DNA of 32,691 nucleotides, taken from assembly GCA_021780075.1 (NCBI GenBank), contig JAJXZL010000034.1:1-32691 (forward strand), read 5' to 3'. Made by a program: the position numbers and the translations under genes. Shown here in pieces: positions 1 through 7,394 of this stretch (positions within the stretch are counted from its first letter, which is position 1; every line of letters starts with the position of its first letter). The notes below the pieces were generated by a model, which was given only the letters and a program-made list of their open reading frames with translations, made no database searches and had not been told where the DNA came from. The DNA is from Acidobacteriota bacterium (GTDB lineage Bacteria; Acidobacteriota; Terriglobia; Terriglobales; Acidobacteriaceae).

Positions 1-37
1 TCCCCTGCTTGCCGATACTGTGGTAGCTTTTCTTCAC
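1..37 (-). CDS. Possible N-terminus of a gene cut by the left window edge
   Basis: On the minus strand a GTG at 37..35 opens a frame reading MKKSYHSIGKQG before the window ends. Seven bases before it lies a good Shine-Dalgarno sequence (AAGGGAG, 51..45). The start is 71 bases downstream of the VIT gene's stop on the same strand, so it could be the next gene of that unit. Only 12 codons are visible, so no function can be assigned. The case rests on the ribosome binding site and the uninterrupted frame, and it could be chance. Confidence 0.4.
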   Translation of the reverse strand, partial: MKKSYHSIGKQG

Positions 38-108
38 GGCGGTTCTCCCTTCAAGGTTTCGCAACCCGATTCTTTCAGAATCAGGCTGGACCGCCGCTCA
101 ACTTTCAA

Positions 109-819
109 CTACAGCCGGGACACTCTCCCGGCAGCGCCGAAGAGCCAGCCTACGCCGGCGGTGAGCACCATGGCGAAGGCGCCCCAGAAGGTGACGCGGA
201 ATGCGCCGACCATGACTCCGGCGCCGCCCGTGCGCGCGGCCACTCCGCCCAGAACGGCGAGAAAGGCAAGCGAGGCGGCGGAGACCAGCGGGATGAGAAG
301 CGCCCCGGCGGTGAGGGCGGTGACCAGCAGAGGCAGGGCGGCTCCAAAGGCAAAGCTGGCCGCCGAGGCCCAGGCGGCCTGGAACGGGCGCGCGCGAAGT
401 GTTTCCACGATGCCGAGTTCGTCGCGCGCATGCGTGCCGAGCGCGTCATGGGCCATCAGTTGCTGGGCCACCTGCTCGGCCAGCTCCCGCTGAAGCCCGC
501 GCCCCACGTAGATGTCGGTCAGCTCCTTGTGCTCGCCCGCCTCGTCGGAGGCCAGCTCCGCCGCCTCCAGCGCGAGGTCGGCCTTTTCCGTGTCCGCCTG
601 CGAGTGCACTGAGACATATTCCCCGGCAGCCATCGACATGGCTCCGGCAACAAGGCTGGCCGTGCCCGCGACCAGAATGTTCCGGTGCGTGGCATGCGCG
701 GCGGCCACGCCCAGCACCAGGCTCGCCGTGGAAACAATGCCGTCATTCGCGCCCAGCACCGCCGCCCGCAGCCAGCCGATGCGGTCCGTTCTATGCAGTT
801 CCGGTCTGCCTCTGGACAT
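109..819 (-). CDS. VIT-family (VIT1/CCC1-like) membrane metal transporter
   Basis: The 236-residue protein matches the VIT1/CCC1 family, whose members export Fe(II) or Mn(II) from the cytoplasm or into compartments. The N-terminus carries the family hallmark around residues 12-40 (RTDRIGWLRAAVLGANDG, then a hydrophobic stretch). A Gly/Ala-rich second helix follows at about 45-70 (MSMAAGEYVSVHSQ). An acidic, Glu-rich cytoplasmic segment occupies about 75-135, where family members bind metal. Three hydrophobic helices lie between about 145 and 230. The ATG at 819 is preceded by a G-rich stretch (GGGGGCG). The gene is divergent from the radical SAM gene, with 109 bases between the starts. Bacterial members are poorly characterised, so metal specificity is inference. 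Confidence 0.85.
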   Translation of the reverse strand: MSRGRPELHRTDRIGWLRAAVLGANDGIVSTASLVLGVAAAHATHRNILVAGTASLVAGAMSMAAGEYVSVHSQADTEKADLALEAAELASDEAGEHKELTDIYVGRGLQRELAEQVAQQLMAHDALGTHARDELGIVETLRARPFQAAWASAASFAFGAALPLLVTALTAGALLIPLVSAASLAFLAVLGGVAARTGGAGVMVGAFRVTFWGAFAMVLTAGVGWLFGAAGRVSRL

Positions 820-928
820 TTTTGCGCCCCCGTTCGTTTAACCTGCCGAATCTACCACAAAGCGGGATGTGGAGGCGGTGACCGAGGGTTGCGTTATGGG
901 CGGGCTGGCGATGTGATTCAATAGAGGG

Positions 929-1975
929 ATGGGTGTTCCCCGGAGATCGACGGCGCGCGGGCGGTGGATTGCGGCCAAGCGCAAGGCGCGCGAGTATGCG
1001 ATGGTGGTGCGCGCGCTGGCCTCGACCGGCCACCCGGTGCTGGCGCAGATTGTGCCGGCGCGCTTTTGCAACCTGAGCTGCGCCTACTGCAACGAGTACG
1101 ACAAGGTGAGCGAGCCGGTGCCGCTCGACGAGATGTACCGGCGCATCGACCACCTGGGCCGGCTGGGGACGGCGATGATCGGCATCAGCGGCGGCGAGCC
1201 GCTGACGCATCCGCACCTGGACGACATCATCCGCCGCATGCGCAAGACAGGCGCGATTGCCGGCATGATCACCAACGGCTATCTGCTGAATGTGGAGCGG
1301 ATTGAACGGCTTAATCAAGCTGGCCTGGACCACATGCAAATCAGCATCGACAACGTGGAGCCGGACGAGGTTTCAAAAAAGAGCCTGAAGGTGCTGGACA
1401 AGAAGCTGCAAATGCTGGCCGAGCACGCCGAGTTTCACGTAAACATCAATTCGGTGGTGGGCGGCGGCTTCAAGGATCCCAACGACGCGCTGGTGATTGG
1501 CAGGCGCGCGCTGGAGCTGGGGTTTGAGTCGACTATTGGGATTATCCACGACGGCGACGGGCAACTGAAGCCGCTGGCGCCGGAGGATGCCAAGGTCTAC
1601 TTTGAGATGACCAATCGAAAGAAGACCAACTACGCGCAGTTCGACAAGTTCCAGGAAGCGATTGTGCAGGGGCGGGCGAACGATTGGCGGTGCCGGGCGG
1701 GCTCGCGCTACCTGTATATCTGCGAGGACGGGCTGGTGCACTATTGCAGCCAGCAGCGCGGCTTTCCGGGTGTGCCGCTGGCCGAGTATACAAAGCTGGA
1801 CGTAAAGCGGGAGTTCAAGACGGGCAAGAGCTGCGCGCCGAATTGCACGATTGGCTGCGTACACCGGATCAGCTACATTGACCACTGGCGCGCGCCGCAA
1901 GAGCGCACTGTGTTTCCGGGATGCGGCCCGGAAGAGAAAGCGCCCGAGCTGGTGAAGATTCAATTAGGCAACTGA
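929..1975 (+). CDS. Radical SAM protein with SPASM-like C-terminal cysteines
   Basis: The 348-residue protein belongs to the radical SAM superfamily. C47, C51 and C54 form the CX3CX2C motif (FCNLSCAYC) that binds the SAM-cleaving [4Fe-4S] cluster, and GGE at 88-90 is the SAM-contact motif. The C-terminal 100 residues contain seven cysteines (255, 265, 273, 302, 306, 310, 332). C255-X12-G268-X4-C273 resembles the first half of a SPASM domain, and C302-X3-C306-X3-C310 plus C332 could complete auxiliary clusters, though the spacing is not the classical CX2CX5CX3C. SPASM enzymes modify peptides, cofactors or other enzymes, but no precursor peptide is visible next to this gene. AGAGGG lies very close to the ATG at 929. 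A later start near 1000 (ATG) is possible because the first 24 residues are basic and unlike the core. The substrate is unknown. Confidence 0.8.
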   Translation: MGVPRRSTARGRWIAAKRKAREYAMVVRALASTGHPVLAQIVPARFCNLSCAYCNEYDKVSEPVPLDEMYRRIDHLGRLGTAMIGISGGEPLTHPHLDDIIRRMRKTGAIAGMITNGYLLNVERIERLNQAGLDHMQISIDNVEPDEVSKKSLKVLDKKLQMLAEHAEFHVNINSVVGGGFKDPNDALVIGRRALELGFESTIGIIHDGDGQLKPLAPEDAKVYFEMTNRKKTNYAQFDKFQEAIVQGRANDWRCRAGSRYLYICEDGLVHYCSQQRGFPGVPLAEYTKLDVKREFKTGKSCAPNCTIGCVHRISYIDHWRAPQERTVFPGCGPEEKAPELVKIQLGN

Positions 1976-2003
1976 GAGCGACTGCATCGCGCGGCATGAA
2001 ACA

Positions 2004-2037
2004 AGAACGGCGCATCCCACTGCGGATGCGCCGTTCT
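2004..2037. terminator. Bidirectional terminator hairpin between convergent genes
   Basis: A perfect 14-bp inverted repeat (AGAACGGCGCATCC and its complement) flanks a 6-base loop. It sits between the stop of the radical SAM gene (1975) and the stop of the convergent aminopeptidase gene (2060). The T-run is weak on both sides, but the stem stability and position fit a shared terminator. Confidence 0.7.
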
Positions 2038-2059
2038 GCTTTATGCAGTGGAATGCGGG

Positions 2060-3316
2060 CTAGACCCACTCGCCGCTGCGCATGAGGGGCTCTACGGCTC
2101 CGGATGCGGTGATGCCATCGATGTCGAGCTTGTCTGAGCCGATCATCCAGTCGACGTGGATGAGGCTGTCGTTTGCGCCTTTGGCGGCGAGCTGCTCGGG
2201 GGTGAGGTTTTCGCCGTCGCGCACACAGGAGCTGTATGCCTGGCCGAGCGCGATGTGGGAGGCGGCGTTTTCATCGAACAGCGTGTTGAAGTAGGTGAGT
2301 CCGCTGTGGGCGATGGGGGAGGATTGAGGCACCAGCGCGACTTCACCAAGGCGGCGCGCGCCTTCGTCGGAGTCGATGAGCTTTTGCAGCACTTCCTGGC
2401 CGCGTGTGGCGCGGGCCTCGACGATGCGGCCTCGCTCAAAGCGCACCTGGATGCCCTCGATCATGGTTCCCTGGTACGAGAGCGGCTTGCTGGCGGTCAC
2501 GATGCCGTCGGCGCGGTCTTTGTGGGGCGTGGTGAAGACTTCTTCAGTGGGAATATTGGGGATGCAATAGATGCCGTTGGCAGCGGTGGTGCCGCCGCCC
2601 ATCCAGAGATGATCGTCTGCGAGGCCGAGGCGGAAGTCGGTTTCGGGCCCGCGGTATTGCAGGGCGGAGTAACGCCTTTCATTGAGGAACGCCGCGCGCC
2701 TCTGGAGTTCCGCATCGTGCTGTTTCCATGCGCTGACGGGATCGCTGGTGTTAATGCGCGAGGTTTCAAAGATGGCATCCCATAGCTTTGCGAGGGCGTA
2801 CTGAGGAGGGGCGTCGGGGAACATTGCCTCAGCCCATGCGGGCGTGGCGGTGGCGACGATGGTCCAGTTGATTTCGTGGCGCGTAATGAGCTCAAGCGCT
2901 GGCCGATAGGCCATGGAAATGGCATGATTGGCGCGGCCGACCTTGTCAGGATCTTCATTGGAGAGCAGGAGGGGATTTGCGCCGGTGATGGCAAGCCGCG
3001 CGGCGCCGCTTTTGAATGCCGCGCCCATGCCGTCGTAGAGCCAATTGGCGGCGTGGTCAAAGGCTGCATTGGGAGCGAAGCGAAAGCGCATGAGCGCTGC
3101 ATCGTCGTCGTTGTAGAGCGTGGTAACGAGGGAAGCGCCCGCGCGATAGGCGTGCTCCGTGATGCGCCGGACGAGCGGGACCGCTTCGAGTGGCGCGGTC
3201 ATCACGAGTTCCTGGCCGGCTTTCAGGCCGAGTCCGACGTGGACGGCAACCGCGGCAAGTTGATCGAGATTCTGTTCGAATGCCGATTGCTCAGCGAAAG
3301 GTGTGGCATGCGTCAT
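2060..3316 (-). CDS. M29-family metallo-aminopeptidase (AmpS/PepS type)
   Basis: The 418-residue protein is a clan-typical M29 aminopeptidase, which removes N-terminal amino acids from peptides in the cytoplasm using two metal ions. The metal-ligand pattern known from the Thermus enzyme is visible: Glu in PTEEVFT (258/259), E325 in GEVALVP, H354 in ASHIALGQAY, and H387/D389 in IHVDWMIG. The length matches the family (about 410 residues). The frame is open 201 bases further upstream. The ATG at 3316 was chosen because the family homology begins there and an AGGAG lies 12 bases before it, while the upstream extension is Pro/Ser-rich and unlike the family. It lies 106 bases downstream of the DsbA-like gene on the same strand, so co-transcription is possible. 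Confidence 0.88.
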   Translation of the reverse strand: MTHATPFAEQSAFEQNLDQLAAVAVHVGLGLKAGQELVMTAPLEAVPLVRRITEHAYRAGASLVTTLYNDDDAALMRFRFAPNAAFDHAANWLYDGMGAAFKSGAARLAITGANPLLLSNEDPDKVGRANHAISMAYRPALELITRHEINWTIVATATPAWAEAMFPDAPPQYALAKLWDAIFETSRINTSDPVSAWKQHDAELQRRAAFLNERRYSALQYRGPETDFRLGLADDHLWMGGGTTAANGIYCIPNIPTEEVFTTPHKDRADGIVTASKPLSYQGTMIEGIQVRFERGRIVEARATRGQEVLQKLIDSDEGARRLGEVALVPQSSPIAHSGLTYFNTLFDENAASHIALGQAYSSCVRDGENLTPEQLAAKGANDSLIHVDWMIGSDKLDIDGITASGAVEPLMRSGEWV

Positions 3317-3422
3317 GGTGTGGGCTGGCTCCTGGTATGGCTGGACGAATGTGCGGAATTGCCTGGCGAAAAACGAAGCGGGCACCGCGTACGCGATGCC
3401 CGGCAGGTGGATGGAAGCGAGG

Positions 3423-4121
3423 TTACCTGTGGGCCGTTTTGGCGGATGCGGCGGAGCGGGTGTCAGCCAGAGCCTGATCAATGAGCTGGAAGAGCTTGCT
3501 GCGGTCAACGACCTCAATGAACGGCGCGCCCTTGGAGTTGGCGGTGACTACCCAGATCGTGGGTGTGTGCTCGATGCCGATGCGCTGGCCGAGTGCGTAG
3601 TCGGCCTTGACCTCGGCGGCGAGCTTGCCCTGCGGGTCAATGGCAAATGGCAGGGCGATACCGTGGCTCTGCGCAAACTTCTCAGTGAACTGACGCAGGC
3701 CGTTGGGATCCACGATCGAGGGCTGGTTTGCGAAGACGAGGTCGCGGTAGTCGTCGCCCAGCTTCTTGCTCTTGGTGTCAAACCAGCGGGCGTTGACGGC
3801 TGCCTGCATGCTCCAGCTATGGAAGGCCAATGGAAAGTCGTGACGCACCCAGGGAATGTTGTACTTGGCCGCGGCCTCTTTGAGCAGCGGATTGGCGTTT
3901 GCGCAGTCGGGGCACTCCATGTCTTCAAACTCGACGATGGCCACGCGAGCGCCGGCGGGCGGACGGAGGGCTGAGGGGTCGTGGACCTGGGTCGAGGGCG
4001 GCGGGGCAAACTGGGCGTGCGCTGCTGCGGCTGCGGCCAGCAATAGAGCCGCAGGAAGCAGGCCGAGCAGACCAGCGCGGTTGCGGCGAACAGGGACGAA
4101 ACGAGCGAAAAGCTGATGCAT
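3423..4121 (-). CDS. Periplasmic DsbA-like thioredoxin-fold oxidoreductase
   Basis: The 232-residue protein starts with a basic n-region (about residues 7-15), a Leu/Ala-rich core (17-34) and a probable signal peptidase I site after AHA (35), so it is exported. The mature part is a thioredoxin fold. C70-P-D-C73 is the redox-active CXXC in the sequence FEDMECPDCANAN, and the cis-proline loop is at HTP (P187). The helical insertion between them is DsbA-like (Pfam Thioredoxin_4/DSBA type). Such proteins oxidise or isomerise disulfides of exported proteins. No DsbB or DsbD partner is visible. The ATG at 4121 was preferred over an open upstream extension because the signal peptide begins there. 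Substrates are unknown. Confidence 0.82.
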   Translation of the reverse strand: MHQLFARFVPVRRNRAGLLGLLPAALLLAAAAAAHAQFAPPPSTQVHDPSALRPPAGARVAIVEFEDMECPDCANANPLLKEAAAKYNIPWVRHDFPLAFHSWSMQAAVNARWFDTKSKKLGDDYRDLVFANQPSIVDPNGLRQFTEKFAQSHGIALPFAIDPQGKLAAEVKADYALGQRIGIEHTPTIWVVTANSKGAPFIEVVDRSKLFQLIDQALADTRSAASAKTAHR

Positions 4122-4206
4122 ATCTGTTGGACAACTCCCTATGGATGATTGTAACGGGAAATGGGGCAGATAGTTGCCAGCGGGCCCGCGCATAGGGGTC
4201 CGTTTT

Positions 4207-4314
4207 CTATTGCCGGTCGCGTCTTCGGTCGGTCATCCACTGACGCCATTTGTAATCGGCGAAAAACGAAGCGACCACAACGACGAAGGCGACGATGCCG
4301 ATCAACCACTTCAT
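4207..4314 (-). CDS. 35-residue single-pass membrane peptide
   Basis: This short frame begins MKWLIGIVAFVVVVASFFAD and ends in a strongly basic tail (WRQWMTDRRRDRQ). It reads as one transmembrane helix (residues 3-19) with a positively charged cytoplasmic C-terminus. It lies on the same strand, 85 bases upstream of the DsbA-like gene. The frame stays open further upstream, but that extension is proline-rich and not protein-like, so the ATG at 4314 is the likely start. No convincing Shine-Dalgarno sequence precedes it. The amphipathic design supports a real gene, but the function is unknown. Confidence 0.5.
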   Translation of the reverse strand: MKWLIGIVAFVVVVASFFADYKWRQWMTDRRRDRQ

Positions 4315-4510
4315 GGTGATTTCAGGATCGCACGGCGAGCGGCGAGGGCTCATCGAAGCGCGCTGCAAAATCATCTGCAAATTTTTTATGGAAGGAAAGG
4401 GGGGTGCCTTGGGGGGGTACGGACCGGGAATATGCCTGACGTTTTGAGGCGGGAGGATGCCTGACACGGCACATCTGGTTTGCTGGTGAGTAGAACGTCA
4501 CTCGCGCGCA

Positions 4511-4548
4511 CACAACGAGGGCAGGGATTACGCCCTGCCCTCGTTGTG
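4511..4548. terminator. Strong hairpin terminator downstream of the cold-shock gene
   Basis: A perfect 16-bp inverted repeat (CACAACGAGGGCAGGG and its complement) has a 6-base loop. It lies 31 bases past the stop of the minus-strand cold-shock gene. It has little T-run on the minus strand, but stability and position fit transcription termination or mRNA 3' protection. Confidence 0.65.
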
Positions 4549-4579
4549 TTTGCTAGATTCTGCCGAATCCAGGTATGGC

Positions 4580-4780
4580 TTAGAGAAGCTGAACGTCCGC
4601 AGCCTGCCAGCCCTTGGGCCCCTTCACCACGTTGAACTGCACGGCTTGCCCTTCCTGCAGACTCTTGAAACCACTCGAGTTGATTGCAGAATAGTGCACG
4701 AAGACGTCTTCGCCGTTCTGACGCGAGATGAAGCCGAAGCCCTTCGCGTCATTAAACCACTTCACAGTACCTTGTTCCAT
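4580..4780 (-). CDS. CspA-family cold-shock RNA chaperone
   Basis: The 66-residue protein is a single cold-shock (OB-fold) domain that binds single-stranded RNA/DNA and melts mRNA structure. RNP1 (KGFGFI, about residues 13-18) and RNP2 (VFVHY, about 27-31) are both intact, as is the N-terminal GTVKWFN. The frame extends 17 codons upstream, but the ATG at 4780 (MEQGTVKWF) is the standard family start and has AGGA about 12 bases before it. A stable hairpin follows the gene. The spacing to a candidate promoter at about 4900 would give a leader of roughly 110 bases, as in other csp genes. Confidence 0.93.
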   Translation of the reverse strand: MEQGTVKWFNDAKGFGFISRQNGEDVFVHYSAINSSGFKSLQEGQAVQFNVVKGPKGWQAADVQLL

Positions 4781-4895
4781 TTTGCTTCTGTTTCCTGAAT
4801 TGAATTGCGCTGGATGAATCGGAGCGACCACTGGCAGAATCTTGCTTGGTTGGGCGAGTGCTGCTCACGCCCGGTTCGGCTCTAACGCTGACCAC

Positions 4896-4928
4896 AGTGT
4901 AGCACTGATCCCAAATAAATGCTCTCAA
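4896..4928 (-). promoter_or_regulatory. Candidate extended -10 promoter for the cold-shock gene
   Basis: On the minus strand TGC-TACACT (TACACT at 4901..4896) resembles an extended -10 box. TTGAGA at 4928..4923 resembles a -35 box, but the 21-base spacer is long, so it would depend on the extended -10. Transcription would begin near 4890, giving a 5' leader of about 110 bases. This is sequence inspection only. Confidence 0.28.
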
Positions 4929-4948
4929 AAAAAGCGCGGCGCGGCGAC

Positions 4949-4979
4949 TTGCGGGCAGTTTTAACTTGCTGTAAATAAT
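4949..4979 (+). promoter_or_regulatory. Weak candidate promoter for the decarboxylase-galactokinase unit
   Basis: TTGCGG (4949-4954) and AATAAT (4974-4979) are separated by 19 bases, in the only A/T-rich patch upstream of the decarboxylase start at 5035. The match is modest and the spacer is slightly long. It marks the likely promoter area, not a proven site. Confidence 0.22.
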
Positions 4980-5034
4980 CACAAATGATGGACTTACACG
5001 GCCGGGCGCGGCTGTGATAGGGTAAGAGGTCGCC

Positions 5035-6417
5035 ATGCGCAACGATCCTGTCCCTGGCCTGCTTGCCCGCGCCACCAAGGTGCTAGAGGCGGAGTTTGGC
5101 CGGTTGCCGGCCTTCGATGCGGCTCCCGAATCGGCAGCCAGCACGGAGGAGATGGCGCGGGTGCTGGAGGCAACAGCGCACCGGCTGGGCGACAACTATC
5201 CCAATTTTCATCCGCTGTATGCGGGGCAGATGCTGAAGCCGCCACATCCTGTAGCGCGCGCCGCCTATGCGCTGGCCATGACCCTGAACCCGAACAACCA
5301 TGCGCGCGATGGCGGCAGGGCCAGCTCTGAGATGGAGATTGAGGCCGTGGGCGAAATCGCCCGCATGTTCGGCTGGACGGAGACGTTTCTTGGGCACCTG
5401 ACCTCGAGCGGGACGCTGGCCAACCTTGAAGCACTGTGGGTTGCGGGGCAAATGGCGGCGGGACGGCGGATTGTGGGGTCGGCTCAGGCGCACTATACCC
5501 ACCAGCGCATCTCTTCCGTTCTCAAGCTGGACTATACGGCCGTTGCCGCCGACAGCCGGGGGCGCATGAGCGTGAAAGCGCTGGAGACCGAGCTTCGCAA
5601 GGGTGACGTGGGCACGGTGGTGGTGACGCTGGGCACCACGGCCATTGGCGCCGTTGATCCGTTGGACCTCATTCTGGATCTGCGCAAACGGTACGGCTTC
5701 CGCGTGCATGTGGATGCGGCGTATGGCGGCTACTTCCGTTTGATTTCTGAAGATCTGGATGAGCCTGCGCGGCGGGCATATGCGGCAATCAGCGAGGCGG
5801 ACTCGATTGTGGTGGATCCGCACAAGCATGGGCTGCAGCCCTACGGCTGCGGGTGCGTGCTGTTCCGCGACCCGGCGGTGGGGCGCTTTTACAAGCACGA
5901 CTCGCCCTATACCTACTTCACTTCAAAGCAGTTACACCTGGGCGAGATCAGCCTGGAGTGTTCCCGGGCAGGGGCATCGGCGGTGGCTTTGTGGGCCACG
6001 CAGCAGCTTTTGCCGCTGGTGCCGGGCGGCACTTTTGCCTGCGGGCTGGCGCGCGGACGGGCGGCGGCCCTGGAACTTGACCGGCGGCTGCGCGAGGACA
6101 AGAACCACCGCTTTGTGCCGCTGGCAGCCGGGCCTCCGGAACTGGATATTGTGGTGTGGCGGCTGAATGCAGACACGCCAGAACGAGCTTCCGAACTGGC
6201 GCAAGAGGTTTTTGTGGCCTGCGCCGCAGAAGATTTGCACCTGGCCCTTGTACAATTGCCGGAATCCTGGTTTCGTACATCCGCCGGCACGGACGGGGAC
6301 GCGAGCGGTCATGTGACCTGCTTGCGCAGTGTTCTGATGAAGCCCGAGCACGAGGACTGGCTGGACCGTATCTGGGTGACGCTGACGGCAGCCTGTGCGC
6401 ATGTGAAGGAGGGGTAG
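5035..6417 (+). CDS. PLP-dependent group II (aromatic amino acid type) decarboxylase
   Basis: The 460-residue protein is a fold-type I PLP enzyme of the group II decarboxylase family (AADC/DDC/glutamate decarboxylase relatives). Visible features are the phosphate-binding TSSGTLANLEAL (about 122-133), the PLP-stacking histidine region AQAHYTHQR (about 149-157), the cofactor-binding aspartate D227 in HVDAAYGGYF, and the Schiff-base lysine K264 in DPHKHG. The N-terminal NYPNFHPLYAGQ segment is also typical. It would remove the alpha-carboxylate of an amino acid, but the substrate cannot be read from sequence. The ATG at 5035 has AAGAGG six bases before it. The stop is five bases before the GTG of the next gene, so the two are probably translationally coupled. 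That neighbour is sugar-related, which is unusual for this family. Confidence 0.85.
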   Translation: MRNDPVPGLLARATKVLEAEFGRLPAFDAAPESAASTEEMARVLEATAHRLGDNYPNFHPLYAGQMLKPPHPVARAAYALAMTLNPNNHARDGGRASSEMEIEAVGEIARMFGWTETFLGHLTSSGTLANLEALWVAGQMAAGRRIVGSAQAHYTHQRISSVLKLDYTAVAADSRGRMSVKALETELRKGDVGTVVVTLGTTAIGAVDPLDLILDLRKRYGFRVHVDAAYGGYFRLISEDLDEPARRAYAAISEADSIVVDPHKHGLQPYGCGCVLFRDPAVGRFYKHDSPYTYFTSKQLHLGEISLECSRAGASAVALWATQQLLPLVPGGTFACGLARGRAAALELDRRLREDKNHRFVPLAAGPPELDIVVWRLNADTPERASELAQEVFVACAAEDLHLALVQLPESWFRTSAGTDGDASGHVTCLRSVLMKPEHEDWLDRIWVTLTAACAHVKEG

Positions 6418-6422
6418 AAGCT

Positions 6423-7382
6423 GTGGTTGATAGAGAGTATGCCGCGCCCTCAAAAGAAAACGTTCTCATTCAGCAGGGGGCTTGCTCTGTTGTCATTCTC
6501 CCGGGTCTGGGCGGCAAAGTCGCATCGATGCGCGTCCATGGCAATGAATTGCTGCAGGCTCCGCTGGCCGCGCTCGGCCCGCGCACGCTCACCATGGGCT
6601 TTGAGGCAAGCGATGCCAGCGGGTGGGACGAGTGTCTGCCCTCGGTTGCGGGTTGTACGGTGGAAACTGCCGCGGGCCGCGCCGAAGTTCCCGACCACGG
6701 CGACCTTTGGCGCGTGGCCTGGGAGGAGGTTGCCGCGGGGCAGGATTTTGTCACGCTGCGAGGAACATGCTTCTCACTCCCGCTGGTTCTGGAGAGAACA
6801 ACCACCCTGGCCGAGACTGGCGCGGGCTGGCAACTTCGACAGGATTACAAGCTGACCAACCATGGCAGCTGCACCGTGCCGTGGTCCTGGGCAGCGCATC
6901 CGCTGTTTGCAGCTACAGAGGGCGATCGCATTGAACTGCCGGAAAGCATCCACCGGCTTCGTGTTGAAGGCTCAGCGGGCAACCGACTGGGCGTGCAAGG
7001 CGACGCGGTTGCATGGCCGGTGGCCACTCTTTCCAATGGGAGCCGGACCGACCTGCGCGTGGCCCAGCCGCCCGCTTCGGGTATCGGAGACAAGCTTTTC
7101 ACAGGCGTACTGGGTGCGGAGGAAAACTGGTGCGTACTGGAACGGCCCTCGGCAGGCGTACGGATCCGGGTGAGCTTTGACCCCGCCGCCACTCCTTATC
7201 TTGGCCTCTGGATCTGCTATGGAGGCTGGCCAGAGCAACCGGGGCCAAAGCAGAACTGTGTGGCGCTGGAACCCTCGACAGCGCCGGTGGACTCGCTGGC
7301 GCTGGGGGGGCCGTGGACACGCAGGCTAGAACCCGGCGAATCCGACGTTTGGCGGATGTTGATTGACCTTGAAATCATTTAA
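6423..7382 (+). CDS. Aldose 1-epimerase-like protein (GalM family)
   Basis: The 319-residue protein looks like a beta-sandwich galactose-mutarotase superfamily member, which interconverts alpha and beta anomers of hexoses. Candidate catalytic residues are H92 (PDHGDLW), H159 (AHPLF) and the general base E283 (ALEPSTAP), matching the His/His/Glu set of GalM. The start is GTG at 6423, with AAGGAGG ten bases upstream, inside the end of the decarboxylase gene. The frame is open far upstream, but that part overlaps the decarboxylase and is not family-like. It is followed 12 bases later by galactokinase, which supports a role in galactose entry. It could alternatively act on another sugar, since the family is broad. 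Confidence 0.8.
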   Translation: MVDREYAAPSKENVLIQQGACSVVILPGLGGKVASMRVHGNELLQAPLAALGPRTLTMGFEASDASGWDECLPSVAGCTVETAAGRAEVPDHGDLWRVAWEEVAAGQDFVTLRGTCFSLPLVLERTTTLAETGAGWQLRQDYKLTNHGSCTVPWSWAAHPLFAATEGDRIELPESIHRLRVEGSAGNRLGVQGDAVAWPVATLSNGSRTDLRVAQPPASGIGDKLFTGVLGAEENWCVLERPSAGVRIRVSFDPAATPYLGLWICYGGWPEQPGPKQNCVALEPSTAPVDSLALGGPWTRRLEPGESDVWRMLIDLEII

Positions 7383-7394
7383 GGTGTCACACTT

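Noticed and set aside
68..82. Small hairpin (GATTCT-TTC-AGAATC) after the VIT stop, considered as a terminator
   Set aside because: The stem is only six base pairs, A/T-rich and without a U-run, and a possible next gene starts just beyond it.
4395..4425. G-tracts (six and seven G) near the cold-shock terminator, considered as a quadruplex or phase-variable tract
   Set aside because: There are only two long runs, and they lie in non-coding sequence with no gene start nearby to switch.
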